This document shows, one piece after another, positions 43,171 to 52,599 of a stretch of 64,000 nucleotides of DNA. Origin of the DNA: CTSoil-075 sp042610375 (GTDB taxonomy: Bacteria > Bacillota > Negativicutes > DSM-13327). Numbering within the stretch: position 1 is the first letter of the stretch; each line of letters opens with the position of its first letter. The position numbers and the translations under genes were made by a program. The notes below the pieces were generated by a model. The model searched no databases and had not been told where the DNA came from. It saw nothing but the letters and a program-made list of their open reading frames with translations. Location: assembly GCF_042610375.1 (NCBI RefSeq), contig NZ_JBGJZL010000003.1:1-64000 (forward strand). Reading direction: 5' to 3'.

Positions 43171-44493
43171 TTAAATGATATTAACACCTGCACTTGCGTA
43201 ACCAGTGATAACGGTACCAACAAGACCCAGTCCCCCTGTAGTTGTTGCAGAAAATACCATTAATAGACGATCTTCTGGATCTACATCGATAGACAGTCCT
43301 GTAGTACTATCAAAACGAATCGTACCAGCTGGAGCTGCACCTGTGAAGGTTGGTAATACTACAGAAGCACCCGTAAGTGGACTAAAAGAGTTGTTAGGTG
43401 CGGTTGAAATAAATAATTGTGCTGTAACCGTTATAGTGATGGCTGCCAAAGGTGGTACTATTGGCAATACAGTCGTAAAATATGCAGTTATATCGGTAAT
43501 TGTTCCCGCACGGGGAACGGAAAATGCGTAATTAAGAGATAAAACTGAATTAGGGATATTGATTATTGGACCTGGACTCACAGTAATACCAGGGATCGAA
43601 CTTCCAAAGCCGACGAGGTCTACAGTATCAACTAATCCACTCGCAAGAGTAGCCAGTATAGCAGGGATACCTGATGCATATGCGATTATAGCGCCACCAC
43701 CAGGTGCGCCAGTGGTTCCAGTAGTACCAGTGGTTCCAGTAGTACCAGTGGTTCCAGTAGTACCAGTGGTTCCAGTAGTACCAGTGGTTCCAGTAGTACC
43801 AGTGGTTCCAGTAGTACCAGTGGTTCCAGTAGTACCAGTGGTTCCAGTAGTGCCAGTGGTACCAGTAGTGCCAGTGGTACCAGTGGTACCAGTAGTACCA
43901 GTGGTTCCAGTAGTACCAGTAGCGCCGCCAGTTGATCCAGTAGTACCAGTAGTACCAGTAGTACCAGTAGTACCAGTAGTACCAGTAGTACCAGTAGTAC
44001 CAGTAGTACCAGTAGTACCAGTGGTTCCAGTAGTACCAGTAGTACCAGTAGTACCAGTAGTACCAGTGGTTCCAGTAGTACCAGTGGTTCCAGTAGTGCC
44101 AGTGGTTCCAGTAGTGCCAGTGGTTCCAGTAGTGCCAGTAGTGCCAGTGGTTCCAGTAGAACCAGTAGTACCAGTGGTTCCAGTGGTTCCAGTAGTACCA
44201 GTAGTACCAGTAGTACCAGTAGTACCAGTGGTTCCAGTAGTACCAGTAGTACCAGTAGTGCCAGTAGCACTACCAGTAGTGCCAGTGGTACCAGTGGTAC
44301 CAGTAGTACCAGTAGGACATATTGGGCATACTGGTGTGCATCCACATTCAGTTAGGGAGCCAAAACCAGCGGTAATGGTATTAGCTCGGTCATCAGTTTC
44401 TGTAGCGGCTAAGTTGTTTTCCTGGGTGGTATTTACTCCATCATTGCCTATATTGGTGCGCTTATTTTTAGTTGATTGATCCTTGAAAGACAT
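43171..44493 (-). CDS. BclB-type collagen-like exosporium protein
   Basis: The 440-residue protein has the shared leader (MSFKDQSTKNKRTN), the Cys-rich block, about 200 residues of Gly-Thr-Thr triplets, and a ~180-residue C-terminal domain. That domain starts GAPGGGAIIAYASGIPA, contains VGFGSSIPGITV and ends in a beta-rich region with DPEDRLLMVFSA. This is the C-terminal domain of BclB exosporium glycoproteins. The ATG at 44493 has AGGAGG ten bases upstream; the frame extends to 44634 but only through the promoter. The sigma-K-like promoter is at 44536-44562. Confidence 0.88.
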   Translation of the reverse strand: MSFKDQSTKNKRTNIGNDGVNTTQENNLAATETDDRANTITAGFGSLTECGCTPVCPICPTGTTGTTGTTGTTGSATGTTGTTGTTGTTGTTGTTGTTGTTGTTGTTGTTGSTGTTGTTGTTGTTGTTGTTGTTGTTGTTGTTGTTGTTGTTGTTGTTGTTGTTGTTGTTGTTGTTGTTGTTGTTGSTGGATGTTGTTGTTGTTGTTGTTGTTGTTGTTGTTGTTGTTGTTGTTGTTGTTGTTGTTGTTGTTGTTGTTGTTGAPGGGAIIAYASGIPAILATLASGLVDTVDLVGFGSSIPGITVSPGPIINIPNSVLSLNYAFSVPRAGTITDITAYFTTVLPIVPPLAAITITVTAQLFISTAPNNSFSPLTGASVVLPTFTGAAPAGTIRFDSTTGLSIDVDPEDRLLMVFSATTTGGLGLVGTVITGYASAGVNII

Positions 44494-44535
44494 AAAAAAT
44501 ATTGACCTCCTTTTAGAGAAATAGTGGTTATGGAA

Positions 44536-44562
44536 TATAATATGTAGCATGACTATTAGTGT
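44536..44562 (-). promoter_or_regulatory. Sigma-K-like promoter, collagen-like gene 3
   Basis: AC, 16 bases, CATATTATA on the minus strand. The spacer differs from that of genes 1 and 2 at several places, but both consensus boxes are kept. Confidence 0.65.
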
Positions 44563-44572
44563 GACAATCGAT

Positions 44573-45655
44573 TTAGTTGTATAAGTTTTCAAAATATCTT
44601 CGATTGTACAAAACAGCAGAATGGTCTGGGACAAAACTTGCTGCGATTTCGTTGTGTTTGTAAGAAAGCTCCTGGTTTCCTAGCCGGTTGTAGCATACAC
44701 ATAGTTGTAGATGAGGTATCCATGTCCAATAAGCATGATTGATCATACCTAAGCAATCCGCTGGTTTTTCAAGGTCTGTAGCCATTTTATACCAAAAAGT
44801 GGCTTGTTTCAGCTGATTTGCTTGTAAATAATAAGAACCGAGACGGCAACAGAATTCGGCGCGTGGTGTATCGTAAGTAAAGGATTTAAAAATATATTCC
44901 AAATGTTTTTCGAGATTATTTAAAACCAGAAAACTATCAGCCAGCTTACCACAAGCTGCAATATTATCCTCAATCCACCCCTGTTTAGTCTCTAAAAATT
45001 GTTGGTAAAATTTTATTGATTCTTCGTGTTTTCCATGGTCGTGTAATTCATTAGCATAATAATAAAGATCCCGAGGGGAAAAAGGTTCTCCCTTTGCCAT
45101 ACGTTCAGCGTAGATACAAAGATTGCGGTCGGAATCATGGCTAATGGCGCTGTGAGTAATGGCGATGTCGCTATTTATAATAAAACCACCTACTTCTAGG
45201 TATTCATGTACAGCTCCAATCCATTTAAAGTGATTGGAACGCTTTACTAAGCGGTTACGGCGCAGGCTTGCTATCACACGACCCTTTTCATCGTGAGCTA
45301 CATGGTAATGCATGGTTACTGAGTCAACGGAAGGCTCAAGATTGTTTTTAAGCAGGATAAAACGTTCACGATCAGCTTCGAGTATTACGTCATCAGCATC
45401 GAGCCATAGAATATAATTCTGGGTTGCTAAATTAAATGCAAAATTACGAGCCGCGGCAAAATCATCGATCCAGGGGAAATCATAGAGTTTACTCGTATAT
45501 TTCTTTACAATTTCTTTCGTGCCATCATTTGAACCAGTATCTACAATTATAATTTCATCAACAATGCCCTGCACGGAATCCAAGCAACGCCCAATCACGT
45601 CTTCTTCATTTTTCACAATCATACACAAACTGATCGTTGGAATTTTTTGCTCCAT
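44573..45655 (-). CDS. GT2 glycosyltransferase with C-terminal helical (TPR-like) repeats
   Basis: The 360-residue product has a GT-A domain that opens ISLCMIVKNEEDVIGRCLDS. It carries VDTGSNDGT near residue 39 and the metal-binding LDADD near residue 84. The C-terminal 150 residues are helical and TPR-like (HEESIKFYQQFLE; QLKQATFWYKMATD). Similar GT2-TPR proteins are encoded in the operon at 51067-56299. The ATG at 45655 has GAGGTG just upstream; the in-frame GTG at 45664 is inside that site. It lies directly upstream of the BclB-type gene on the same strand and may glycosylate the collagen-like proteins. Confidence 0.85.
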   Translation of the reverse strand: MEQKIPTISLCMIVKNEEDVIGRCLDSVQGIVDEIIIVDTGSNDGTKEIVKKYTSKLYDFPWIDDFAAARNFAFNLATQNYILWLDADDVILEADRERFILLKNNLEPSVDSVTMHYHVAHDEKGRVIASLRRNRLVKRSNHFKWIGAVHEYLEVGGFIINSDIAITHSAISHDSDRNLCIYAERMAKGEPFSPRDLYYYANELHDHGKHEESIKFYQQFLETKQGWIEDNIAACGKLADSFLVLNNLEKHLEYIFKSFTYDTPRAEFCCRLGSYYLQANQLKQATFWYKMATDLEKPADCLGMINHAYWTWIPHLQLCVCYNRLGNQELSYKHNEIAASFVPDHSAVLYNRRYFENLYN

Positions 45656-45869
45656 TTCAGTCACCTCATAAAAACTTATCTATAATACTATATTCAGCAA
45701 ATTCAGAGGTGCTACGTAGAAAACTGAGAAAAGATATCTTTTCTCAGTTATATCTGGTGAGTTGATATAAAAAATGTGGTCATATGGGGGCTCAGTGAAT
45801 AGGATAGGGAAAGATGACGATGCTATAAGATCAATCATAAAGATCCATAAAGACCGGAGGTAGTGAGTC

Positions 45870-46694
45870 ATGACGGGAAAGCAACCTGTTAGTTTTTTTA
45901 TTCCTGCTTATAATTGTGAAAAAAATCTAGAAGAGTCGGTCTTGTCTATTTTAAAGGGCAATTTCTGTGCAGGAGACGAGATTGTCATAGTAAACGATGG
46001 GTCTACAGATGGAACGGAAAGTATCATTGACGGTCTGGTAGCTGATCATCCCGTGATAAAAAAGATTAATCATTCCGTCAACAAGGGGGGAGGGGCTGCT
46101 CGTAATACGGCTATTGAAAATGCCCAGTATGACATTCTGTTTTGCTTAGATTCTGATAATATTCTAATCTGTAGTACCATCCAGAAACTGCAGGAATATA
46201 TGCTGCAAACCAGCGCCCATGTAGCATCTTTTGGTGAAATATGCTTTTTCATCGGTCATAGAGCAAATATAACTCACAAATGGATTTATAAAAAAGAAAC
46301 AACGCTAGATGATTGTTTAAGTACTCACATGGTTCCTGGGGCTAGTGGTAACTATCTGTTTACTAGGGAAAGCTGGCAGCGTGCAGGAGGATATCCTGAA
46401 TTTGCTGGAGCGATGGACACTTGGGGCTTTGGCTTTCGCCAACTTGCCACTGGATCAAAAATGGTGTCAATGCCAGATTCTTATTATTTACACCGCTATG
46501 GACACGAATCCTATTGGGTTAGAGAATCTAAATTAGGTAAAATCTCTCAAATTAATCTGGAGATCCTAAGACCTTATTTAGATTTGATTATGGACGAAGA
46601 TGTAGATTATATTCAGAGCACGGAAGGGAGGATCAACTGGTTTGATCACCTTTCTATGCGCCCTATACGGCTGAAATCAGGCTTTACAGATTAG
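45870..46694 (+). CDS. GT2 family glycosyltransferase
   Basis: The 274-residue single-domain GT-A enzyme has VSFFIPAYNCEKNLEESV at its N-terminus, NDGSTDGTE near residue 47 and the metal-binding LDSDN near residue 92. SGNYLFTRESW near residue 156 and GFGFRQLA near residue 188 mark the acceptor half. CGGAGG precedes the ATG by seven bases. It points away from the collagen genes. The donor sugar cannot be told. Confidence 0.85.
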   Translation: MTGKQPVSFFIPAYNCEKNLEESVLSILKGNFCAGDEIVIVNDGSTDGTESIIDGLVADHPVIKKINHSVNKGGGAARNTAIENAQYDILFCLDSDNILICSTIQKLQEYMLQTSAHVASFGEICFFIGHRANITHKWIYKKETTLDDCLSTHMVPGASGNYLFTRESWQRAGGYPEFAGAMDTWGFGFRQLATGSKMVSMPDSYYLHRYGHESYWVRESKLGKISQINLEILRPYLDLIMDEDVDYIQSTEGRINWFDHLSMRPIRLKSGFTD

Positions 46695-46787
46695 GCGGTA
46701 AATGGATTTTTTTAGAGCCCTACACTGAAAAATTGAAGTGGAGGGCTTTATCTAGTTAATAAACTGCAAAAAAGAGAGGTAAGTGAG

Positions 46788-47489
46788 TTGGAACAAGATT
46801 ATTTTTTTGAAACATTTCAAGAACTTAAAAATCAAGAAAAGGCAACTAAATCTAGATTTAATTTTGAATGGGATGAAAGATACCCTTGCCTACAGGATGA
46901 TAGTAGTGGAACTCCCTTTGATGCTCATTATGTTTATCATACTGCATGGGCAGCTCGTGTATTAGCAAGACTCAGACCAGTAATACATCATGATATATCT
47001 TCCTACTTGTATTTTTCCACATTGGTATCTGCCTTTGTTCCTATTAAGTTCTACGATTATAGACCAGCATCCATTCAAATTTCAGGATTGACGGCTGAAC
47101 ATGCTGATTTATTAAAATTACCCTTTGGTAATGAGTCGATTGATTCATTATCATGTATGCATGTCATTGAACATATTGGCCTCGGTCGATATGGGGATAA
47201 ATTGGATTATGACGGAGATTTAAAAGCGATAAAAGAGTTAAGCCGAGTATTAAAAAAAGGTGGGAGTTTATTATTTGTAGTTCCTGTTGGAGCGGCTAGA
47301 ATCTGCTTTAATGCACATCGCATCTATTCTCCTTTTGCTATTGATGAGATATTTAAACATGATTTTAACGTTCAGGAATCGGCGTTAATAACCGATGATT
47401 CATGGAAAGGTATGATTACAAAGCCTTCTCTGCAATTGATGAGTGAACAAGAATATGGATGTGGCTGTTTTTGGTTTATCAAAAAATAA
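46788..47489 (+). CDS. DUF268/methyltransferase-like protein
   Basis: The 233-residue product has a Rossmann-like methyltransferase pattern: ADLLKLPFGNESIDSLSC near residue 105 and HVIEHIGLGRYGD near residue 124, followed by LSRVLKKGGSLLFVVPVG. This matches DUF268, a group related to class I methyltransferases. It could methylate a surface sugar. The usual glycine-rich SAM loop is absent or diverged, as in the DUF268 group. The start is TTG at 46788, eight bases after GAGAGG. It lies 93 bases after the GT2 gene. Confidence 0.65.
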   Translation: MEQDYFFETFQELKNQEKATKSRFNFEWDERYPCLQDDSSGTPFDAHYVYHTAWAARVLARLRPVIHHDISSYLYFSTLVSAFVPIKFYDYRPASIQISGLTAEHADLLKLPFGNESIDSLSCMHVIEHIGLGRYGDKLDYDGDLKAIKELSRVLKKGGSLLFVVPVGAARICFNAHRIYSPFAIDEIFKHDFNVQESALITDDSWKGMITKPSLQLMSEQEYGCGCFWFIKK

Positions 47490-47733
47490 TGATTTAGAGG
47501 AAAACAAGTAGATGCAAGGTAGATCAATGCCTAATTAACCTTATTTACGCACGAATGAGGTCCGATTTTCATAATATATAGGGTGATAGTAGCGGTTTAT
47601 GTCAAGATAATGAAATAAGAAAAGAAAAGTCCCAAGCGTAACAAGCATAGGATAAACTCATTAAAGGACTGGGTCTACGATTAATCGAGTGGTTACTCTG
47701 ATTGACGCTATATAAGCGAAAGGAGATAAATGT
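47490..47733 (+). other. Intergenic region with a sigma-K-like promoter
   Basis: 244 bases without a supported gene. The promoter-like sequence at 47551-47578 is the only recognisable item. Confidence 0.5.
47551..47578 (+). promoter_or_regulatory. Sigma-K-like promoter before the two-domain glycosyltransferase
   Basis: AC at 47551-47552, 17 bases, then CATAATATA (fits CATANNNTA). The predicted leader to the ATG at 47734 is long, about 150 bases. Confidence 0.45.
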
Positions 47734-49494
47734 ATGCAACATGTGGTCGGATTACTATTTAGTAAAGACCGAGCCATGCAATTAGATGCAACAATAAGAT
47801 CACTTTATGTGCATTGTCAGGATGTGCAAAATATCGACTTAAAAGTGATTTGGGCACACTCTAACGCACGGAATGAACAGCAATATCAAGAATTGGTAAG
47901 TATGTATCCAGATGTTGAATTTATCAGTGAAGTGGATTTTGAGTCCCAAGTTCTAGCAAGCATAGCTAGTTATGAATATGTATTATTTTTAGTTGATGAT
48001 AATTTATTTGTAAGAGATTTCTCAATAGGAAATATTATCGAAAGTCTAATCATAAATCTTGATGCTTTAGGATTTTCACTGAGACTAGGTACCAATACAA
48101 ATTATTGTTATATGTTAAGAAGTGATCAAGAATTGCCAAGTTTTACGAATGTTGATCATGAATTTCTAAAATTTGATTGGACATCAGCCCAGCATGATTT
48201 TGGCTATCCCTTGGAGGTTTCTAGTTCTGTTTTTAGAGTAGTTGATATAATGGCTGTTTTGCAGCATTCTTTCTTTAATCCCAATACCTTAGAAGCCTAT
48301 CTTAATGAAAATAAAATAGCCTTTTGTCAGCAGAAAAAATTTCTCCTATGTAATGCCTATTCTTGTACCTTTTGCAATCCTATAAATAAAGTGCAAACCA
48401 TTTTTAATAACCGAGCCGGGGAAACATTTCATTATCCCGCTGATAATCTTAGAGAGATGTTTACACGCGGGTATCGAATTGATGTGGAAGAATACTGTGG
48501 TTTTCTACCGAATGCCTGCCACCAAGAGGTGGAATTAAAATTTAAAAAAAATGTGCAAGATGTCACTGTAGAGAGTGTGAAAATCCAAGATGCTTTACCT
48601 AAAGTCAGTGTCATTATGCCTGTATATAATGCAGAGGCTTATCTAAGCGAAGCCATCGAGAGTATCCTTGGTCAAACTTTTGTTGACTTTGAATTCATTA
48701 TTATTGATGACGGTTCTACAGATGGTAGTCTGAATATCATTAAAACCTACAGCGATCCACGTATTGTAGTGGTCTGTAATGAAACCAATCTTAAGTTAAT
48801 TCCTACACTCAATAAGGGGCTTAACTTAGCGAAAGGACAGTATATTGCATGTATGCATGCTGACGATATTAGCTTACCAGAACGGCTAACTCGGCAGGTG
48901 GAATTCATGGATCAAAACCCCAATATCTGTGTATGTGGGACTTGGGTAGAACTATTTGGTGACTGTGAGCAAGTTTTTTGGCGCTTTACTGCTCCTCCAG
49001 ATGAAGTAAAGTGCATGTTGCTATTTGGCTGTTGTATTGCCCATCCTTCCGTGATGCTTCGAAGAACCATTGTAGAAGCAGGTCTGGGCTATTCACCTTT
49101 GTACCCACATGCAGAGGATTATGCCTTATGGGTACAGATCGCACAAAATTATGAGATTGCCAATATCCCAGAGGTCTTGCTAAAATATCGAAGATCAGAA
49201 GGTCAAGTGAGTAGTAAATATGCTGGACAGCTCATGGAAATAGCGTTAAAGATCCAACGTGAGCAGATCAATGCTCTTGGTATTGAACCGACGGAAGAAG
49301 AGTGTCTTTTACATTGGGCAGTTGGTGCGAGCCAATTTACTCCAACTATTTCCTTTGCCAATGCAGTATCAGAATGGTTTAGCAAACTAAAAGAAGGAAA
49401 TTTTCGCTATCATTATTATCCTGAACCAGCTTTTAGTAATTATTTACGGATCTATTGGAGGGGGATTTGTAACAATTTAATGGACGCTTTTTAA
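47734..49494 (+). CDS. Two-domain glycosyltransferase (unknown N-terminal domain + GT2)
   Basis: The 586-residue product has two parts. The N-terminal ~285 residues have a GT-A-like pattern (VVGLLFSKDRAMQLDATIRS, and FLVDDN near residue 90) but no recognised family. The C-terminal domain from residue 289 is a clear GT2 enzyme (PKVSVIMPVYNAEAYLSEAI, DDGSTDGSL near residue 327, MHADD near residue 371). AAAGGAG precedes the ATG by eight bases. Two catalytic domains could add two sugars in sequence, as in chain-forming GT2 enzymes. Confidence 0.8.
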   Translation: MQHVVGLLFSKDRAMQLDATIRSLYVHCQDVQNIDLKVIWAHSNARNEQQYQELVSMYPDVEFISEVDFESQVLASIASYEYVLFLVDDNLFVRDFSIGNIIESLIINLDALGFSLRLGTNTNYCYMLRSDQELPSFTNVDHEFLKFDWTSAQHDFGYPLEVSSSVFRVVDIMAVLQHSFFNPNTLEAYLNENKIAFCQQKKFLLCNAYSCTFCNPINKVQTIFNNRAGETFHYPADNLREMFTRGYRIDVEEYCGFLPNACHQEVELKFKKNVQDVTVESVKIQDALPKVSVIMPVYNAEAYLSEAIESILGQTFVDFEFIIIDDGSTDGSLNIIKTYSDPRIVVVCNETNLKLIPTLNKGLNLAKGQYIACMHADDISLPERLTRQVEFMDQNPNICVCGTWVELFGDCEQVFWRFTAPPDEVKCMLLFGCCIAHPSVMLRRTIVEAGLGYSPLYPHAEDYALWVQIAQNYEIANIPEVLLKYRRSEGQVSSKYAGQLMEIALKIQREQINALGIEPTEEECLLHWAVGASQFTPTISFANAVSEWFSKLKEGNFRYHYYPEPAFSNYLRIYWRGICNNLMDAF

Positions 49495-49542
49495 TGTTGT
49501 TTACATTGTCATTTTGTATAATTTCAGAGAAACATATATATA

Positions 49543-49583
49543 AAACAAACTTTTCGGTCATTTGAACCGAAAAGTTTGTTTTT
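49543..49583. terminator. Bidirectional terminator between convergent glycosyltransferase genes
   Basis: AAACAAACTTTTCGGT and ACCGAAAAGTTTGTTT pair around a seven-base loop, and T-rich (plus) and A-rich (minus) tracts flank the stem. Confidence 0.88.
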
Positions 49584-49586
49584 TGA

Positions 49587-51098
49587 TTATTCCTCATTTT
49601 GCCAATCAATTAGAGTTGGCTTAGGGTCAAGAATAGACTGATATTGTTCCTTGATTCCGTAACGTGCTTCAGGATCTAGTTTTTTATAACGATAAAATTT
49701 TTCTAATCGATCAGCTGGTTGCGCCCAGCCCCAATGTTTAATTCGTAGTTTACAGCTAATCCCTCGTAAATTACTAAGATTCATAGGAAATCGACCGCAA
49801 TGTTGGGGAGTTTCCTGCCATACATAAGGATAATCAGCCTGGTAGCGCACCAAGAAGGGACGTTCATATTTGTGTGCCTGCCAATGAATGTCTTCTCGAT
49901 ATTGTACTTCACTCCACATATCATAAAGTCGAAAATAATAGACATCTGAATTGGGGTTTCGCAGTAAATGGGGCATAAGATCAACAATGTGATCCTCGAA
50001 CATTTCGTCCGCATCGAGAATCAGTATCCAGTCAGGTTTCGTTTCGATTGCCAGATTCCATAATTGCTGACGCAGTACAATTTCATTATGAAAATTTGCA
50101 TTTTTGTTTACTAAAATTTGGTGAGGGATTGTAGCAAGGCAGCGTTCACAGACTTCTACAGTATTATCTGTACTGGCATCATCAAGTATAACAGCTTGAT
50201 GGATATAACCTGCTGCTTGAGTTAGTACTTTCTCCAAATAGCGATTTTCTTCATTGTGTACTAACATAGCCAAGGTCAAGCGGGGAAATTTACTTCTTTG
50301 ATAGTCATATTGCGCTTTGTGATGAAGGAGTCCAGGAAGTTCAGACTCGCGGTACATATGGTAGGGTGGATAATAAGTGTCAGCATAAAGGTCAAACCCC
50401 AAAGCTACAGCGCGTACACAAAAATGTCGGTCTTCACCAATTAAATCTAGATTATGGATTTTTTGAAAAGTAACCCCAGATTTTAAAGCTTTGGCACTGA
50501 GTAACGTACAAGCTCCAAGACCTCCCACTGTATAGGTTCCGGGGCATTGGAGTTTGTTTAAAAAAGCATTTTGTCGCTTTGCAATTTCTTCTGTGCTTAA
50601 TTCTTTTCCTGCTTCAAGTTCATAGAGACGATATTGACCTCCCACCCATACTTGAGGTAGTGGAGGCAACTCTTGTTCCCACTTGGTCCAATATACCTCA
50701 GATACAATGTCTTTACCGAGGCTGACAAGATGGATGAGAGTACTTGGATGCAGCGCCAAATCTGAGTCAACTAAAAATAGGTAGTCGAATTTTTTATGGA
50801 GGGCTAATTGAATAAAATCATCTTTATACCGGGCTACTTTCCAAACAATGTTTTCTTGCCAGTAGTGTGTTTGTTCATTACATTGATAAATGGGTGATTT
50901 TTCTGTACCTTTTAGAATTGAAACACCTAGATTCGTTTCAGCAAATTTTTGCAAATCAATACTCGGTGTATCGTGATCATCAATGAAAACAAATTCTAGA
51001 ATAAGACCTGTTCGATCCAAAGATTGCAGACAAGCGAGGAATTCAACTAGGATATTAGGTTTTTGCCTAACGGGACTGGCAATCAATATACGTTTCAC
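49587..51098 (-). CDS. Tandem glycosyltransferase (two GT-A domains)
   Basis: The 503-residue product has an N-terminal GT-A-like domain (residues ~1-250; RILIASPVRQKP, DDHDTPS near residue 40, LVDSDLALHP near residue 108) and a C-terminal GT2 domain from about residue 272 (LTLAMLVHNEENRYLEKVL, DDASTDNT near residue 305, LDADEMFEDH near residue 357). It is the last gene of the four-gene minus-strand operon. The GTG start at 51098 has GGGAGGAG upstream and lies 32 bases inside the preceding gene, so translation is probably coupled. Confidence 0.82.
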   Translation of the reverse strand: MKRILIASPVRQKPNILVEFLACLQSLDRTGLILEFVFIDDHDTPSIDLQKFAETNLGVSILKGTEKSPIYQCNEQTHYWQENIVWKVARYKDDFIQLALHKKFDYLFLVDSDLALHPSTLIHLVSLGKDIVSEVYWTKWEQELPPLPQVWVGGQYRLYELEAGKELSTEEIAKRQNAFLNKLQCPGTYTVGGLGACTLLSAKALKSGVTFQKIHNLDLIGEDRHFCVRAVALGFDLYADTYYPPYHMYRESELPGLLHHKAQYDYQRSKFPRLTLAMLVHNEENRYLEKVLTQAAGYIHQAVILDDASTDNTVEVCERCLATIPHQILVNKNANFHNEIVLRQQLWNLAIETKPDWILILDADEMFEDHIVDLMPHLLRNPNSDVYYFRLYDMWSEVQYREDIHWQAHKYERPFLVRYQADYPYVWQETPQHCGRFPMNLSNLRGISCKLRIKHWGWAQPADRLEKFYRYKKLDPEARYGIKEQYQSILDPKPTLIDWQNEE

Positions 51099-52599
51099 CG
51101 ATGAACAACTCCTCCCAGAAAGTTAATGGGTCTTTCGGAGATAAATTTTTGACAAGGAACGAAATTAGCAGTAGATTTCCCATCGCCTTATAGATAAAAG
51201 TTTGTTTGGTATTATGATCGTACTCTCCAGCCAATTTGAGAAATTGGCTTTGTAAGAGCAATTCTTCCCCAGTAAGAGATAATATGAGGTATATATGAGT
51301 ACGTAAGGGGTGAGGAGTTTTGATCTTTAACATCTGCAGATAGATGCGACAGTTTTCCATGGTCCCTGTAATGTCATTTACCTTCGTACGTTCGATGATC
51401 GCCAGTAGAATGGTGGCAAGTCTCAACTCAAACATGTTTGCTTTTTGTGCCTCCTCGAATAACTCCTTAGTGAATTCCCATGTGAGTTTTTCTACTAGGG
51501 GCTCCCATGACATTCGATTTGGCTCACAGCCACATACCGCTAGTATTCGCATCAGAGGATACAAATTTTTAGGATCTTCACACAACGCATCAATATAGTA
51601 CTCTATTCCTTGTTTAGAAATACCGGCTAGAAAGTATGCATCTCCTAGTAAAGCGTTAAACTGACTGAGTTCTAGCAGTTCTCTACTGTTTAATTTTCCC
51701 ATTTCTAATATTTGCGCCGCTTCTGAAAATCTTTTATGCTGCATAAGCCATACCCCATATAGACATGATAGATCACCGTTGTCAGGTAGGCTTTGTATTC
51801 CTTTGCAGAATGACTCTTCGGCATGAAGATCCTCAGGTATCGTCAATTTTACGAGTAGGAGTGCCGTCAATACTTGAGATACATATCCTTCATCGCCCTG
51901 TAGCAGAGTGATAGTTTTATCGAATAATAGACTGGCTTCGGGAAAGTTTTTATTTCGTAAATATTCAATGCCAAGACAATAATTCAAAAAAGGGTCCTGG
52001 GGGTTTTTTATTAACTCCTTCTTCATGAGAGTTGTATTTCGGATAAATTTATGTTTGCCTTCTACTTCTTTTCGGAGATATCCATCGTGCTTGATCGTAA
52101 ATGGAGCAATCACTAATCCACTGTTTAGGTTGCGACTTTGAATACTGCCGGCAATCTGTTCATGAATGGCTCCTGCAAATTGATAGTCAGGTGTATTTTT
52201 AAATAAACGAACCACATAATCGTCCACGCTTTTATTGCCGTGATCGAGATTACTATTAATTTTTAAATAATATCCTTCTCCTGGTGAAGTGAGAAGGAAA
52301 TCTAATAGTTCATTGCGAGAGGTGGAAACAAGTATCTCATCCGCATCTAAAACTAATATCCAATGTCCCTGTGCTTTGCTTATTGCATAATTACGTGCAG
52401 CAGAAAAATCATCAACCCAAGTAAAGTAAAATATCTTAGCACCATGTTCAGCAGCAATTTTCACAGTATGATCATTTGATCCCGTATCAACAACGATCAT
52501 TTCATCCACAAGGTGTTCTACGCTATTGAGACAACGAGCAATGCAATGTTCTTCATTCTTAGTGATCATGCATAATGAAATTAAAATTCGATCATTCAT
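51067..52599 (-). CDS. GT2 glycosyltransferase with helical repeats (operon gene 3)
   Basis: The 510-residue product has a GT2 domain (ISLCMITKNEEHCIARCLNS, VDTGSNDHT near residue 37, LDADEILV near residue 84) and about 280 residues of helical TPR-like repeats behind it (PFLNYCLGIEYL; YVSQVLTALL). The ATG overlaps the upstream stop (ATGA). GT-TPR fusions are thought to bind a protein acceptor through the repeats; that role is inferred for this gene. Confidence 0.85.
   Translation of the reverse strand: MNDRILISLCMITKNEEHCIARCLNSVEHLVDEMIVVDTGSNDHTVKIAAEHGAKIFYFTWVDDFSAARNYAISKAQGHWILVLDADEILVSTSRNELLDFLLTSPGEGYYLKINSNLDHGNKSVDDYVVRLFKNTPDYQFAGAIHEQIAGSIQSRNLNSGLVIAPFTIKHDGYLRKEVEGKHKFIRNTTLMKKELIKNPQDPFLNYCLGIEYLRNKNFPEASLLFDKTITLLQGDEGYVSQVLTALLLVKLTIPEDLHAEESFCKGIQSLPDNGDLSCLYGVWLMQHKRFSEAAQILEMGKLNSRELLELSQFNALLGDAYFLAGISKQGIEYYIDALCEDPKNLYPLMRILAVCGCEPNRMSWEPLVEKLTWEFTKELFEEAQKANMFELRLATILLAIIERTKVNDITGTMENCRIYLQMLKIKTPHPLRTHIYLILSLTGEELLLQSQFLKLAGEYDHNTKQTFIYKAMGNLLLISFLVKNLSPKDPLTFWEELFIGETYIDCQSR

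Noticed and set aside
40768..44479. Long plus-strand frames rich in Val-Pro-Val (40768-41706, 42514-42882, 43559-44479)
   Set aside because: These are antisense translations of the Gly-Thr-Thr arrays. They have no ribosome site and no family-like sequence.
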